Shown one piece after another: positions 11,335 to 34,832 of a stretch of 64,000 nucleotides of DNA. The position numbers and the translations under genes are program-made. Within the stretch, counting starts at the first letter, position 1. Each line of letters starts with the position of its first letter. The notes under the pieces were generated by a model that had not been told where the DNA came from, ran no database searches, and saw only the letters and a list, made by a program, of their open reading frames with translations. Source of the stretch: Zygnema circumcarinatum (Eukaryota > Streptophyta > Zygnematophyceae > Zygnematales > Zygnemataceae); NCBI GenBank assembly GCA_037447605.1, contig CM074816.1, forward strand, positions 511,873-575,872, written 5' to 3'.

Positions 11335-13110
11335 TCATGTATAGTGTGCTCCCATCTCCTCCCTTGCACTCTGTCTTTCTTCACCCCCATAGCTCCGCAT
11401 GATCCTCCCCACTCCCCTGAACTCCTTCCAGTAGTGAGAAGCAACCGCCCCCCCAGCGGCTGAGAGAAGGTCCACTTGAATGCCGTCATGGCCGTACTGT
11501 CTGCCTGAGCTGTGCACATACCGCACATGCGGAGAGCAGTCTCCGACCGAGCTGTGCGCATACTGAGAGCCCTCCCACCTTCCGCTGCTGCCGCTCCCTG
11601 CTCCCACTTCCGTTCCGTTCGCGTCCAAGGGTGCAGCGAGGGAGCATGCCTGCTTGTCCTCGTCGTATTCAGGAAGAGCATCAAGAGCTATTTCAGCCTT
11701 CTCTCCTGTGGGCCCGCGATCGAGGGCGACACAGAGCCCAACGTGAGTGGCTTTCTTGCCGCTTCCAAAGAAAATCTGCAAAGGCGGCAGTATTCGAAAG
11801 TCAGACTTGATGGTCCTTCAGTTGAAGGTTAGACAAGCTATGGCAGCACTTGCATCCCAGACAAGGTTTCCTCCTATGACTTCAGCTACTGACTCAACGA
11901 GCAGTTTCGAAGAAGTGAAGGCAGAGTCCTACCAGGTCGCCAGGTGCGATACATTCAAGCGGTACAGGGGAGGAAAAAGCTTCCTGGCGCAAAAACAGAG
12001 CAGCAAAATCACAAAGAATTTCAGTCAACAGCGTTGGGAGTAGAAATAGTAGAAGAGGCATGTTGAGAAAGGCTGAGACTGCTAAAGGCAGACGAAGAAG
12101 TCCAATTAGTATTTGAAGCCTCACCTGCTGGTAGGCATCACGAGGGATCCAAATGCCCTCTGAAGCAAAGGCACGCTGCACTGCACATTGGCAAAACACT
12201 GCTGAACCCCTCAGTACCACTGAAGAAAATGCTGTCGTCCATTTAGATTTGCCTTTCTACCACCACATGACAACTTTTTACTTTTTTCCTAATCCTTCAT
12301 ACCCAGTGGCACCTGGAATGCGCATGTGGAACATTTTTGCAAGCTATGTTATTGATTGCCCTTCCTAGACATGCCATTCACAAGCCTAAGTCCTTCACCA
12401 GGCAGCTTCATGCACTTTATGGCAAAAGGTTGGGGCGATTATCTCACCCAACCCGCTGCAGTCATAGTTTGGCCCTGCGGTGCCTCCCCACAAGTACTTG
12501 TTTGGAACTTCTCCAGCCGCCAAAGCAAAGGCAACAACACTGTTCAGCCTTTCTTCGATCTCCTGCCGAGGAAAAAACTTTGGATGGAAAGCCTCCAGTT
12601 CTGAAGACGGACGCAAGGCAGACATGTCGTTGGAAGAGAGCCATCCTCCATAGTCGTCCTCCAAAAGTTTAACAAAGACCGGTTCCCTGCAATGCCGTAG
12701 TGAGCAAGAAACTCCCTGAAACCACTCACAGAAGCCATGGGTTAATTGCTCAACGCACACTCCATGCACTAAACTTTACCGTCAAATGGTGCCTTAAGAA
12801 TGTCAATCACTTAAAACAGAAATTGCTTAGGTGGCTTAAAACGCGCCATGATTAGTTCCTCCTCTCTCCCCCCTCATCAATCCCAGTAAATTCCTCTCCG
12901 TATCTCCCCTCCCATCAAGCAAAGCAAAGAAAGCTCGCCCTCCCTCCGCCCCTACACCTCCCAGAGAGGTGCATACCCTCCTCCTTCAGCCCCGGCAGGC
13001 ACGGCGACGTGCCGGCCCGCCCAGGCCTCCGTGGCAAGGTCCGTGCACGCGGCTGAGTCGAAGAGCGGCAGAGCAGGCGCCATGACCACCCTCTCATCCG
13101 CCTCCGCCAT
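11335..13110 (-). CDS. Cyanobacterial-type NlpC/P60 peptidoglycan endopeptidase
   Basis: Exons: 12977-13110, 12448-12686, 12125-12180, 11933-11983 and 11335-11775; 306 residues. The family cuts the gamma-D-glutamyl-diamino-acid bond in peptidoglycan peptides. An N-terminal SH3b-like part (LFDSAACTDLATEAWAGRH; VKLLEDDYGGWLSSNDMSAL) precedes the NlpC/P60 domain. That domain has YLWGGTAGPNYDCSGL (catalytic Cys121), GIWIPRDAYQQ, GDLIFFG, KKATHVGL (His171), YVHSSG (His248) and GVGRIMRSY. The block order matches cyanobacterial SH3b-NlpC proteins of about 235 residues. About 70 extra residues sit between His171 and YVHSSG. In-frame Met codons upstream (to 13182) could add up to 24 basic residues, a possible plastid signal. 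The gene has four spliced introns, so it is not a contaminant. It is divergent from the TMEM45 gene. Confidence 0.88.
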
Positions 13111-13551
13111 GGCTCCGCGGTCACTCCCTCGCCTCCCCCGCCCCTCCCTCTGGTATAACGACATAGGGGACACGTGGCGCAATTCCAGTGGACGAAGTGG
13201 TGCCTCTAGACAGGATCACAAGTGACGTACAGTAATTTGATTGGAAAAAATGTTGGTGTCTGTAGACAGAATGACACGGAAAGTAGTGCGCGTAAGGATA
13301 GCGTTAAACGCAGAATGTAACTTGGAGAAACACAGAGCGCCTGTCGACTGGCAATGAGTAAGTTGGAACGTTGGAACGTCGCCTGCTGCGATGGTGCAGC
13401 CCTAGGGCGAGGGCGGGAGGGAGGGAGAGAGCGAGTCGGGGGGAGGGGGAGGGAGAGGGAGAGGGAGAGGGAGAGGGAGAGGGAGAGGGAGAGGGAGGGC
13501 GAGAGAGAGGGGTAGGGCAGAGAGGAGGGAGGAGAGAGAGAGAGAGAGACC
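13111..13551. promoter_or_regulatory. Shared upstream region, divergent genes
   Basis: These 441 b separate the start codons of the NlpC/P60 gene (minus) and the TMEM45-family gene (plus). The stretch includes ACACGTGGCGC at about 13170, a G-box-like word, and a polypurine run of GGGAGA units (about 13450-13497) just before the plus-strand ATG. No TATA box was recognised. It may serve as a bidirectional promoter. Confidence 0.5.
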
Positions 13552-15586
13552 ATGGGCTCCTTCATAGGGCACATGTTACCCGGCTCACTGTTCTTCCTGA
13601 TCGGATTGTGGCACATATGGAGCAGCATTGTGAGCTTCGTCTCCAAGCCCCGCCTGTTCCGCTCGCGCGTGTGGCATCCATGCCGCCTGCCGGGGCCTCT
13701 GCGCTACCTCGAGCTGGTGCTGCTGGTTCTGGGAAGCTTTCTAGACATGGTTCCTGTGGAGCTGCTGGCTGGAACAAGTTTTCGGCCCATTGTCGATGGC
13801 GGAATTGCTCCCGGTCATTTAAACAACTTTGAGGTGCTCTCAGGAGGCAAGAGGTTCTGAAACTGGAGGGTGCTTTGCCGCTGCTTTTGTATCAATTACG
13901 TTGGACAACCTTCGGGGCATATTTTTTCGGGCTGGTCCATGGATTGTGAGAGTTTTTGGAGGCAATTTGTGTTCGCCTTTCAGCTGTGATAAAAGAAAAC
14001 GCATTTAGTGAGGCAAAAACGAGCTATCACAGAGGGACGATTGACTCTCTGCTCAATCTTGCTTTGGTGCTGCAGCATGCGTCGATGCTGCTCCTTTTCT
14101 TCCTTTTCGGTCTGACAGTACTCATTAGTGAAACCACAAGGTACAAACCTTGGCTCTTGCATATAAGTGTATTGCAGTTTTGTATTCTCTAGAGTTGTTT
14201 GATTTAACCGCTTGTTTCGTCCCTTACTCTTAGGATGTCATTAGTGGCCAAGGAAGAAGAGAGAAAGAGAGTCTAAAGCTCAGCTTATCTATTGCACACT
14301 TTCTGAATCTTGGTAAGTGTTGTTACTTATCTCCCTATGTTACCGTTGAGCTATCTTGAGCTGAGTCTTTTGTAATTTGATTAAGGAGCATTTTAGGTGA
14401 ATTCGTTCCTTTTCAATTCCTTTGTACACAATATGCATGACATGACCAGTGGAGCTGAGCGCTAGTACAGGAAGCCTTCATACGGCTCGTATCAGAATGC
14501 AAGAAGCGAAGCACTAGAGTCCTCGCAAGAGTAATGCATACGTCATTGTGCAAGTGCCAATTTTGAACCATATTCTTTTTTGTTGTGTCTTTTCTCTGCA
14601 CTTTGCCCTCTCTGGACCTCAATAGTCTCCTGCCTCTACCGGAAGGAGCCCTGCACGTCGTGGCTGCAGCAGCATTCTCTGGAGAGTTCGTTCTCTTCTT
14701 CTTTCACTCGACGAACCACACTGGACTGGAAGCAAGATACCATACTCTGCTCTCTCTAGAGATTGCCCTCTGCATGCTTCTCGCATGCCTCTGTGCCGCC
14801 TATCCCCACAGTTTCCTTCTGGACCTCATGGGTGCGGTCGCTGTGACTCTTCAGGGCTTATGGTTCTTTCAGGCAAGCGATACATTTCTTTCCCTTTTTT
14901 CCTTGGCAGTATGTATGCCAAAGTTATGCCCACCCTGCTATCGTGGGATATAACATACTGTCAGGAATTTAATGTTTGGTGTTAATCTCTACATTACCAT
15001 TAGCATTATGGTTTGCTTGTTCAGATTCTTCATTTTATTGACTGAAATAGACCCTGGAGTAATGCTTAGGTATTTCGGAGTGTTATCAGCCAGTGCATGT
15101 ATCTGAACCCTTTCCATGCTTGTGGATTTGGTGCTGTAACCGGTTCTATCTCATGGAATATCCTGCTTGAAGATTGACTGCTGATTTTTGTCCATTTTCC
15201 GGTTCCTGTTGCTGCAGACTGCCTTCTCTCTCTATGGCTCCCTGCTGCCCACGGGATGCCACGTGAAACCCGAAGGAGTGTTCTGTGACCCAAAGTATGA
15301 AATGCGGGCCACAGGGATGGCCACTCTCCTCTTCACTGCTCACATTGCTGCTCTCATTGTCCTCGTCCTCGCTCTCTACGCCCTGGCAGTGCGCATTTGG
15401 GGCTCGGCGGAGTTGTGGGATCTTGTGGCTGCTGGAGACTACCAAGTCATAGAGAGAGAGAGAGGGGAGGGAGGCAGCGACCTCCCCTACGAGTTGAAAG
15501 TGATGGCCATGGAGGAGGAGGACGTGCCTGTGCCTCTCAGCATGCACGGAGCGCACAAGCCCAACGGAATTTTTGGCTCAAGATGA
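13552..15586 (+). CDS. TMEM45-family (DUF716) membrane protein
   Basis: Exons: 13552-13833, 14076-14140, 14626-14872 and 15218-15586; 320 residues. The start MGSFIGHMLPGSLFFLIGLW and the later PEGALHVVAAAAFSGEFVLF and FHSTNHTGLEARYH are hallmarks of the TMEM45/DUF716 family. About seven hydrophobic membrane segments are visible. The C-terminal tail after Asp-Tyr-Gln-Val is hydrophilic and acidic (EEEDVP) and probably cytosolic. The family is widespread in plants and animals; its biochemical role is not established. The third intron begins with GC instead of GT (CAG|GCAAGC at 14873), which is required by the frame. Confidence 0.88.
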
Positions 15587-16112
15587 GAATTCCTGTCATC
15601 TATTATCGTCGAAAGAATCGCTTTCTGGAAGTTTTCTATACGATATGCACGCGGCAGGTAGAGGGGCTCTTGACGTCATGGCATAGCCGGCATCAAGGTT
15701 CAGGGCAGAATCAGGGATCATTCATCGTAGTGAGTCTCGGTTCTGAATAAAATTAGGGCTTATGCCCAGGGAGCAGGAAGAGACAGGTTGCTGTCTGTGA
15801 GGGGGTTCAGGGATTCCGGCGAGTGCCAACTGTACAGTGATTGTACATTTTGAAGTTAAATTTAAAGTACACAAATCAGAGTGTAAATTAGAGTCACTTT
15901 TTTCAACTTTGTCTCTCCAAAATTGTTTGCAACCTGAGTACTGTTGTTACCTTCATTCTTATCACGATTCCATTCCTCTTTTAGTTAAATGACAAAAGAG
16001 GTTGCAAGGGACAAAGATTGAAGCAAGCGCAGGCGATAGCTCGCTTTGACGAGAGGGCATTCCTCGTAACCAGGTTATCATGTTCTCCAGTTCCATCCCG
16101 GGCCGGGAGTGC
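15587..16112. other. Intergenic between convergent genes
   Basis: This stretch separates the stop codons of the TMEM45-family gene (plus) and the Pol III subunit gene (minus). It is probably made of two 3' UTRs. No further gene, RNA or repeat was recognised. Confidence 0.6.
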
Positions 16113-17326
16113 TCAGCCTTCCCGCCATTGATAGGAGCAGTATCTGTTGGTACATTTGTAGAACGTTGTCATGGGCTCATCCGCCGACCTGATCTGAATC
16201 TGCATGTAAAAGGCATGGCTGTTGCCGCACTTGACGCACCTCGCTGCAGCCATGGCAGGGGTAAGGGCACAGTCAGAGCGACAGGGACGAGTGAATGGCA
16301 AAGTTGAAACCATGCAAGAACACATTTCAGGATTCAAACCACTTCTCAGAACACTGAGACCAAAGACAAGATTTTGCATCGCTTCTCTAAACCTTCAGGG
16401 AAACGTCCAACGTGCCGCGAAAAAGTATTTTGGCAAATTCTTTTCAACGTCGATTCATTTGAGGTACGACTGACAGGATTGCTGCGTTACTGTTACTGAA
16501 ATTTGGAAAGATTCACAATTGGCTAAGGACCTGTTTCGTTTGACTTTGCATCCCTGTACAGAATTAGGCCAAACAGAAAAAGTCTAATTCTGTAACCAAA
16601 AAGAGTTGAGAAAGTGGCAATGAGAAAACCGTACCTTCTGTCCGGTCGACATTCTTCCACGCATCGTCCCCTCCCAACACATCGTCCACTTCCTTCATTT
16701 CCAGCTGCAGCCTTTTGGTCACCTGCCAGAGTACCCACACAGGAATAAGCACACCATAGCGAAAAAATGTCAGTTCCATGAGCAGATGGCAGGTCACCAA
16801 AATGCCCAAGTACTCCAAGAAACTCGAACAATACCAGCTATATTCTAGGTGACTAGACTTACTAACGCTTAAAGTGGAACCCACAGGGTGAAGTGTTGCT
16901 TCAGAAGGTCCCCATGGGAGGTCAGCAACTTAATGACTGCACCCCAAAACAAACGCTCGTTCTTAAGCTTAGTTAAACATAGAATTAATTCAATATCATT
17001 TCCGTCGCGTGCTTCAAGATTCACAGACTAGGCAAACGAATAACCTTTTCCAGAAACCACAAACATAAGGTGTTATTGCATGGTGTAAAACGAGCTCATG
17101 TAGACCTCTGCATCATCATCACAATTACGAATGAATCCAGCGAACATAACGTGATTTCACGCACTAGAACGAGGCACTATGTTCAATCAAAGCCTGCCAA
17201 CTGTAAACTGACCTTCCGGTCAATCCCATACACGTAGGCGCACGTCTGGCAGAAGTAGCGCACTTCCCTCCCCAGCTCCGCGTGCTCCACGAGCAGCAGG
17301 TTGGCGCAGGTCGGGCAGAACTCCAT
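16113..17326 (-). CDS. RNA polymerase III subunit RPC10/RPC11
   Basis: Exons: 17213-17326, 16635-16722 and 16113-16243; 110 residues, close to human POLR3K (108). The protein is the TFIIS-like subunit of Pol III, needed for RNA cleavage, termination and re-initiation on tRNA and 5S genes. The N-terminal zinc ribbon has CPTC (C4, C7) and CQTC (C26, C29) in MEFCPTCANLLLVE and YFCQTCAYVYGIDRK. The linker has LEMKEVDDVLGG. The C-terminal zinc ribbon has CVKCGNSHAFYMQIQIRSAD and EPMTTFYKC, with the acidic DE pair of the cleavage hairpin, then CSYQW. I chose the Met directly before EFCPTC; an in-frame Met at 17371 would add 15 residues. Confidence 0.95.
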
Positions 17327-18537
17327 CGTCTGCTCCTTCTCGGTTCTACCTCTCTCAGCTGCAAAGTTCAAAGAAGCAAAAGAGCCAGTAATACGCCCAT
17401 TGGCGCCCTCACACTTTCATGGCGAATTGCGCGCTCGCTTCCTCTGCATCACGATGCTTGCAGGTCTTAACTCTGCATATATTTTTATTTATATTTTATA
17501 TATTTTATAGTGCATGAGACACCCTCGGGAAGGGGGGAGCCGCGAGACGGAGGCTCGGCCCGAAGCTGGCCCGAGCCAGGTCTGGCTCGCCTCGTGAAGG
17601 TATAGAATTGAATTTTTTTAAGCGAAATGTAATGTTTTTCGGGGAAATTTTCTCCATCCGTGAACTATTTCACAAGTGGGACCATTCGATCGCCAACCAT
17701 TGGACAACCATTGGATGGCAATGGCTGGACGTCCAATGGTTGCCAACCATTGGCATCCACTGGCTCCGAGCCAGTCGAATGGTTGTTTCGATCTGGTGCC
17801 AATGGTTGGCAACCAGTCGAATGGTTGGTCTCATGGGCCGAAAAAATAGCGGCTAATTTCTTCTCCAATTCAGCCCGAGCGTTGGAACGGAACGGGCCGT
17901 AACGGAACGGAGAGGCATTGAACCCAGCGAAACGGGACGACACGGAACGGCGCATACATCTCGACGCGTCGCTATGCAGTTCGAGACAGTTGTGTGATAG
18001 CCATCCGATGGTCGTCATATGCTGCAGAGATTTGGGCAATTTAAACTGAGAGACGCACTGTGACGTTTCTATGCGAACCTCGCTCTGTGGGATGTGCTCG
18101 CAAGGCCAATGTGTTGTGGCATATGGCGGGACATGGCCGGGGATGGACATTGGACATTGGACACGCGACCTTGGACTTGTGGCAGCACTGCACGCACCAC
18201 AAGAACTTGCACTTTCCAAGGACGGCAAGAGCGAGCATGAATGGCAAGGACTAAGCTCTCGGACACTGTTCAACACAGGGCTTGGTCACTTTAAAGGGAC
18301 TGCGCAATCAAGCCAATGGAACCGCCATGGCGCCCCCTTCCGCTGTTGTCTCCAAGTCCAACACTTGCAGTCCCCTCCCCACCACTGCCACCCGATACCT
18401 CCTGCGAGCACCGACCAAGGAGCACCTGCAAGCACAGATCAGTCCCTTGACATCGCCACAAAGCCCATGAAACCTCAAGAGAGCAACAATCCTGATCCAA
18501 CAACACTTGGAGCATGAAAACCAAAAACCTAACAACC
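17327..18537. other. Intergenic, CCATTGG-rich repeats
   Basis: This stretch lies between the Pol III subunit start and the WDR6 3' end. Around 17690-17840 the words CCATTGG, CCAATGG and GGTTGCCAACC recur on both strands, giving many small inverted repeats. Around 17880-17960 AACGGAACGG words recur. No gene was recognised. Confidence 0.55.
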
Positions 18538-30307
<11,770 letters not shown>

Positions 30308-31426
30308 GGCGAACGTAGCAGGAGAGCTGCTTCAAAGAAATCGGAGGTAGAGAGCTGCTAAAGTCTGCCCTCCCCTCGCTCGTAACATAAAGAGGGCTAT
30401 GGAAAACGGCTTGTGGGAGAGTGCGAGAGACCTAGTGAGAGAGGTCAATCGCTTCTTGTGCCCTAAGATCTGAGCAAGTAAAGCATCGTGGGGTTTAAGG
30501 TTTGAGAGGGTGAAGCGATTGTTTACAGCCGACCATTCTCTTAGTAGACCTAATTCAATCTTTACCCTTTATTCTTCATCCTTATTTCATGACCCGTTCG
30601 TTATGTGTGCGGACTGCTCTGCATAATGAATCCCTTCTTCCTCTGCAACAAAGTCTCGTGATATGAAGACGGAATAAGGGTGTCGGAAAACGCTTGTAAT
30701 TAGCGGCATGGCCTCTTATGATTCCGCCCCTTTCCTCACGCCGGCTCTCGGAAACTCCGGAGCAGCATTGGCATGAGCTGTCGCCCTCTACAGTTGCACT
30801 GTCGTAGACGATGGAGGCTCCCTCGTGCAAAGGTCGTGGTTTGCAACTGTCCCTGGGGAGCTTGCTCCTGAAAGCGTTCATTTTAAGATGCAAATGCAAT
30901 GCAAATTCCTTTTGTTCATTCAAAATTAAAAACATGATATGCTTGACATTATTATTTGGCTCATGATCATTTTCATGTTCATGTTATGTTTCATGAATAG
31001 TCAACATTTCATTCATCACAGGGACATGTCACGCCACGATTGAGGCAAACCGTGTGCCACTTCGCCTCCTCTCACATCATGTTCACACCTTTCTCACATA
31101 TCGCCGACACTGTGGGCATTCTCTCAGCCTGGTCAGCAAGTCCCTTCTCCTGACTAAAATGGGCAGCCCCTCATTCACAAGCACCACCCCAATGTCTCCT
31201 TTTAAATAAAAAATGGAATCACATATTTTATTCATTTTTGAACAGCTGAAAGTGCAAGGGGAGCCAAATCATACAAAACTCTCTCTACCTCTCTCCCTGG
31301 TCCTCACTGGCACCCCTCTGGCTCCAATCTGTTCTCCTTAACTGCATTATTCATAAAAGGCCTTGCCTCATCATTGACTACCAAAAAGCTGTGATCCTGT
31401 TCTACTGCCACTTCATAGATACCCCT
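30308..31426. other. Intergenic, no gene seen
   Basis: This stretch lies between the WDR6 start codon and the stop codon of the symporter gene, both on the minus strand. It should hold the WDR6 promoter and the symporter 3' UTR. An AT-rich part near 30940-31020 repeats CATGATCATGTTCATG-like words. No TATA box was clearly recognised. Confidence 0.5.
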
Positions 31427-34400
31427 TCACTTCTCCACCTCCTTGAAGGTCTCCTCCTCTTTTGAGGTCTCCTCTCCGCCAGCATCGGTCAACGCAGTCA
31501 CGGAACTTCCCAAGGTCTTCACATCGTAGAATGGATATTCCCGCACACCAGGGATCACTCTGCCGCCCAATGACCTAAATAGAAATTCCAAAAGTGCCCC
31601 AAGCAGCAGCCCTACTATGGAGAAACCCAATGCGAGCAAGAATGGAGGATAATCGAATGCCTCGAAGAATGTGACATGAAGGGCATCTGCATAGCTGAGC
31701 CCATTCTGCTTCACTTTCGTCCACCAGAACAGCGATGACAGGCCAACTAAGCATCCAAAGAAGGATGCGAAGGGTGTGACTACATACTGAATCGATCGCC
31801 CTGGAATGACTCCAAGCATGAGGGGGAGAGTGGAGGTAGTAGTGATTAGGTTAGCCAGCAAGAAGAGCTGCAGAATGTTGTAACCCTGGAGGGAAACTAT
31901 GATTGGTGGAACATTGAGCACCAACACCAATGCTCGAATCCACCAGAGGCTCAATTTCACTCCAGGGAAGAGGTAGGCAGTCAATGGAGCTACAAATGTC
32001 ACACTGATAGACTCTACAATAGCATTCTGCAGACTGTCGACTGCCGATTCCGACATAGTGACTGATAGCACGCTGACAATCACAAGAATCCATGTTTGGT
32101 TGTTAAGAAGGGAGAAAAGAATAGTGTTTCCAGTGTCCTCATCACTTGCAGGGCTCCACACACCACCCCATACGGCCAGAATGCCTGCACATCGCACCAC
32201 CAAAAGAGTCAAGTCATGCAGAGCAGAATCAAGAAAAAAGAACATGAGAAGTCAAACAAACCCTCTTTTAGAACGAACCAAAAGTTCTCAACGCAAGTTG
32301 AGCTATCTCTTTCACATTCAAGGCAAGGCTCTGAAGGATGCAACCGAAGCTGTCACCAATACTAGCACACCTCTGCTACAATATACTGTAATTTAGGGGA
32401 ATCAGATAGAAAAGAACAAGCAAGGCATGCTCGGTAGCAGTGACAAAAGAATAGAATACCTCCAAATCCAAAAAGAAAGACAACGACAGTGATCGCAATA
32501 GAGCCGAAAAATCCTCCCCAAAGAAGGCTTTTACGGTTTGAAGAAGCCCAGCACCTGCATGAGTGGCCAAACCCCTTCCAAGTAAGCATTTCGGAAACAT
32601 ATCGACAAAAAAGCATAGAAAACAGAAACCGGGTTATTAGATTAAGGCTCTCCACAAAATTAAAACCATTTTCAGCCTCGCGAACAACAACTGTCATAAA
32701 GATAAGCATTTCAGGGGGGCTATTAGAAGAGCCCTAAAAAAAAACGAGCTCCTTCTCTACCTCTGCCAAATGGCTTCGCTGAAGAAGCTCGACGATATGA
32801 GAGAGATGGGCATCACGGCAATTGAAGCGAATCCAAAATAGTTATCTGCTGAGAGATTATAAGGGGAGTCTTTCCCAGGCAAAGGGCCTAGCTTCCCATC
32901 GAACGTAACCGAAACATAAATAACCATGATGAGCACCACTATAATACTTAGAAGAGCCTGCAAGGAGAGCTCAGAAGTGGCAGTCAAACTGTGAAAGGGG
33001 TGCTAAGAGACGAATGAATGAATGAATGAATAAATGAATGAATTGCAGACTGAAAAGTAAAACCGCAATCGTAGAGAACTATTAACTTCAGAGACACAAT
33101 CATTCCCCCCACACACCCCACACGACAGCAAACGTTCCCACCAAGCAGCTTTCCAAGAATTCCATCCTAACGGAATACCTGTTTTGGGTAGCACCCCTGG
33201 TGGTAGCAGCAATGTACTGCATATCAAACACAGACAAGAAACAAACCGCTGACTGGCACACTCCCTTCGCAGGCATTACCCTGGTCAGGTGCCAAGGGTC
33301 TATCTCAGCCCGCTCGTCATACCTCACTTTGGGCCATACAGTGCCCCTGTGAAGGTCTGACAGAGCAAGCACCCCTGGTGCCAAGACTAGTCAGGAGAAC
33401 AGTATAAAAAATACCGTTGTACTTTCACTTTTTGAACATGGCTACGCTACGAAAACTTCATGAAGATGGACTTCAACAGAAAGTCTGTTATCTCACAGCC
33501 AAAAGCTCCGTAAGAACAAGGAAAACGAGCTACAGGAATGAGACGAGAGGGAGTCTAAGGGTTTGTATGCCACTCCCGAAAAAACCCTAACATTATGCGA
33601 AACGTGTAGGTTTAGGGCATCACACAGAGACCATTTACACTAGTTGAAATTATAACGGGCACTCACCTGCAACTGATCTGTGATAATTGACACATATAAT
33701 CCGCCAGCTGCAGTATACAGCATGGAGACTACTCCAATAATGACCACAATTGGCCATCGACTTGAATGTATAATAAGTTCGAATAAGTCGCCAACGGCTG
33801 TAAACTCGGCCGTGAGAGCTATCCCCATGTTGAACAATGTCAACAAACCCACGTAGCTTGCCATGAATCTGCCAAAGAGGGCATACATAATCATGAGCTC
33901 CACATTCTCACCACAAACTGTCCCAAAACTATGTTCCTATCAAGTAGTCACTCATACAAAGTCAATAAGACAGTAACATTAAGAAACCTCTCAGCTCCTG
34001 CAGGAGTACAAATATAGGAGTTTAAAGAACACCAAAGGTCATCAAACTAATGAGCCCAAACCACGAACCCTGTCAGGACATGGAGGACGCGTTCAATCTA
34101 TAAAATTAAATGAACGGACTATTGATAAGCAACATAAGATGATCGCACCGCCAGCAGAAGTTTTCATTTATCAAAAAACTTACCTGCCAAACCTCCTATT
34201 AACGAAGTCCGAAAGGCCCAACACATTCGGCACAAGGTCCTGAATGACGGATCCGAAATATGCGATCACTAATACGGGGAATCCCGCTGAAACGGCGTAC
34301 ATGACTGTGCCAAGCACTCCTGCAAACAGGCAGTAGCTCGGAGCGGCGAACAGAGCCCAGGACCCCATAGCTCCTGCATAGAAAGACCTGCAAAAGAAAC

Positions 34401-34832
34401 GTGCCTGTTATTACTGTCTGCTTGTAAGCAGCCTCGCATAGACCCCTCCATCTCTTAATCTCCATTTCCCTCTGCGCTCACTTACCACTCCATTTATCTA
34501 CTTCGCGTATTTTCTTTCTCTCCTCTCCTTGTCCAGGCAGCATCCCTGTCAGCTAACGGCTGGTTAACCGCCGCACGAAACCTACGTATGTGGTTCATGC
34601 AATTAAATGGAGTAATAAATAAGAAGCAACTGAGAAACCAGAGAGAGGAGAATGGGCCTCACCATGCGATGGTGAAAGTGCCCATGGAGCCGCGGGCCGT
34701 GAGGAAGAACTCCGGCGAGTCGGCATGGCCCTGCCGCTTCTCCCGCACCCACGAGTACGCGCACGCAAAGAGTCCAAACAGTACCACAAACGCCGTCGCC
34801 ACAGGGTACGCGATGTCCTCCAGCAACGCCAT
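31427..34832 (-). CDS. Sodium:solute symporter family (SSF) transporter
   Basis: Exons: 34663-34832, 34184-34387, 33667-33868, 32761-32957, 32460-32554 and 31427-32184; 541 residues, normal for the family. About 13 hydrophobic segments indicate a plasma- or organelle-membrane carrier driven by Na+ or H+. SSF landmarks are SPEFFLTARGSMGTFTIAWS, SFYAGAMGSWALFAAPSYC, LTAEFTAVGDLF, YTAAGGLYVSIITDQLQ, SEAIWQRCWAS and VDSLQNAIVES. It looks unlike the plant urea carrier DUR3 and closer to an SSF branch seen in fungi and algae. The substrate is unknown. The C-terminus is acidic (EETSKEEETFKEVEK). The start MALLEDIAYPV places the first membrane segment directly at the N-terminus. Confidence 0.85.

Noticed and set aside
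11512-11832. Plus-strand ORF opposite the NlpC/P60 gene
   Set aside because: It is the antisense shadow of the last NlpC/P60 exon and resembles no protein.
33100-33384. 94-codon minus-strand ORF inside the symporter gene
   Set aside because: The flanking exons 33667-33868 and 32761-32957 join in phase and continue the SSF sequence without it. It reads as intron.
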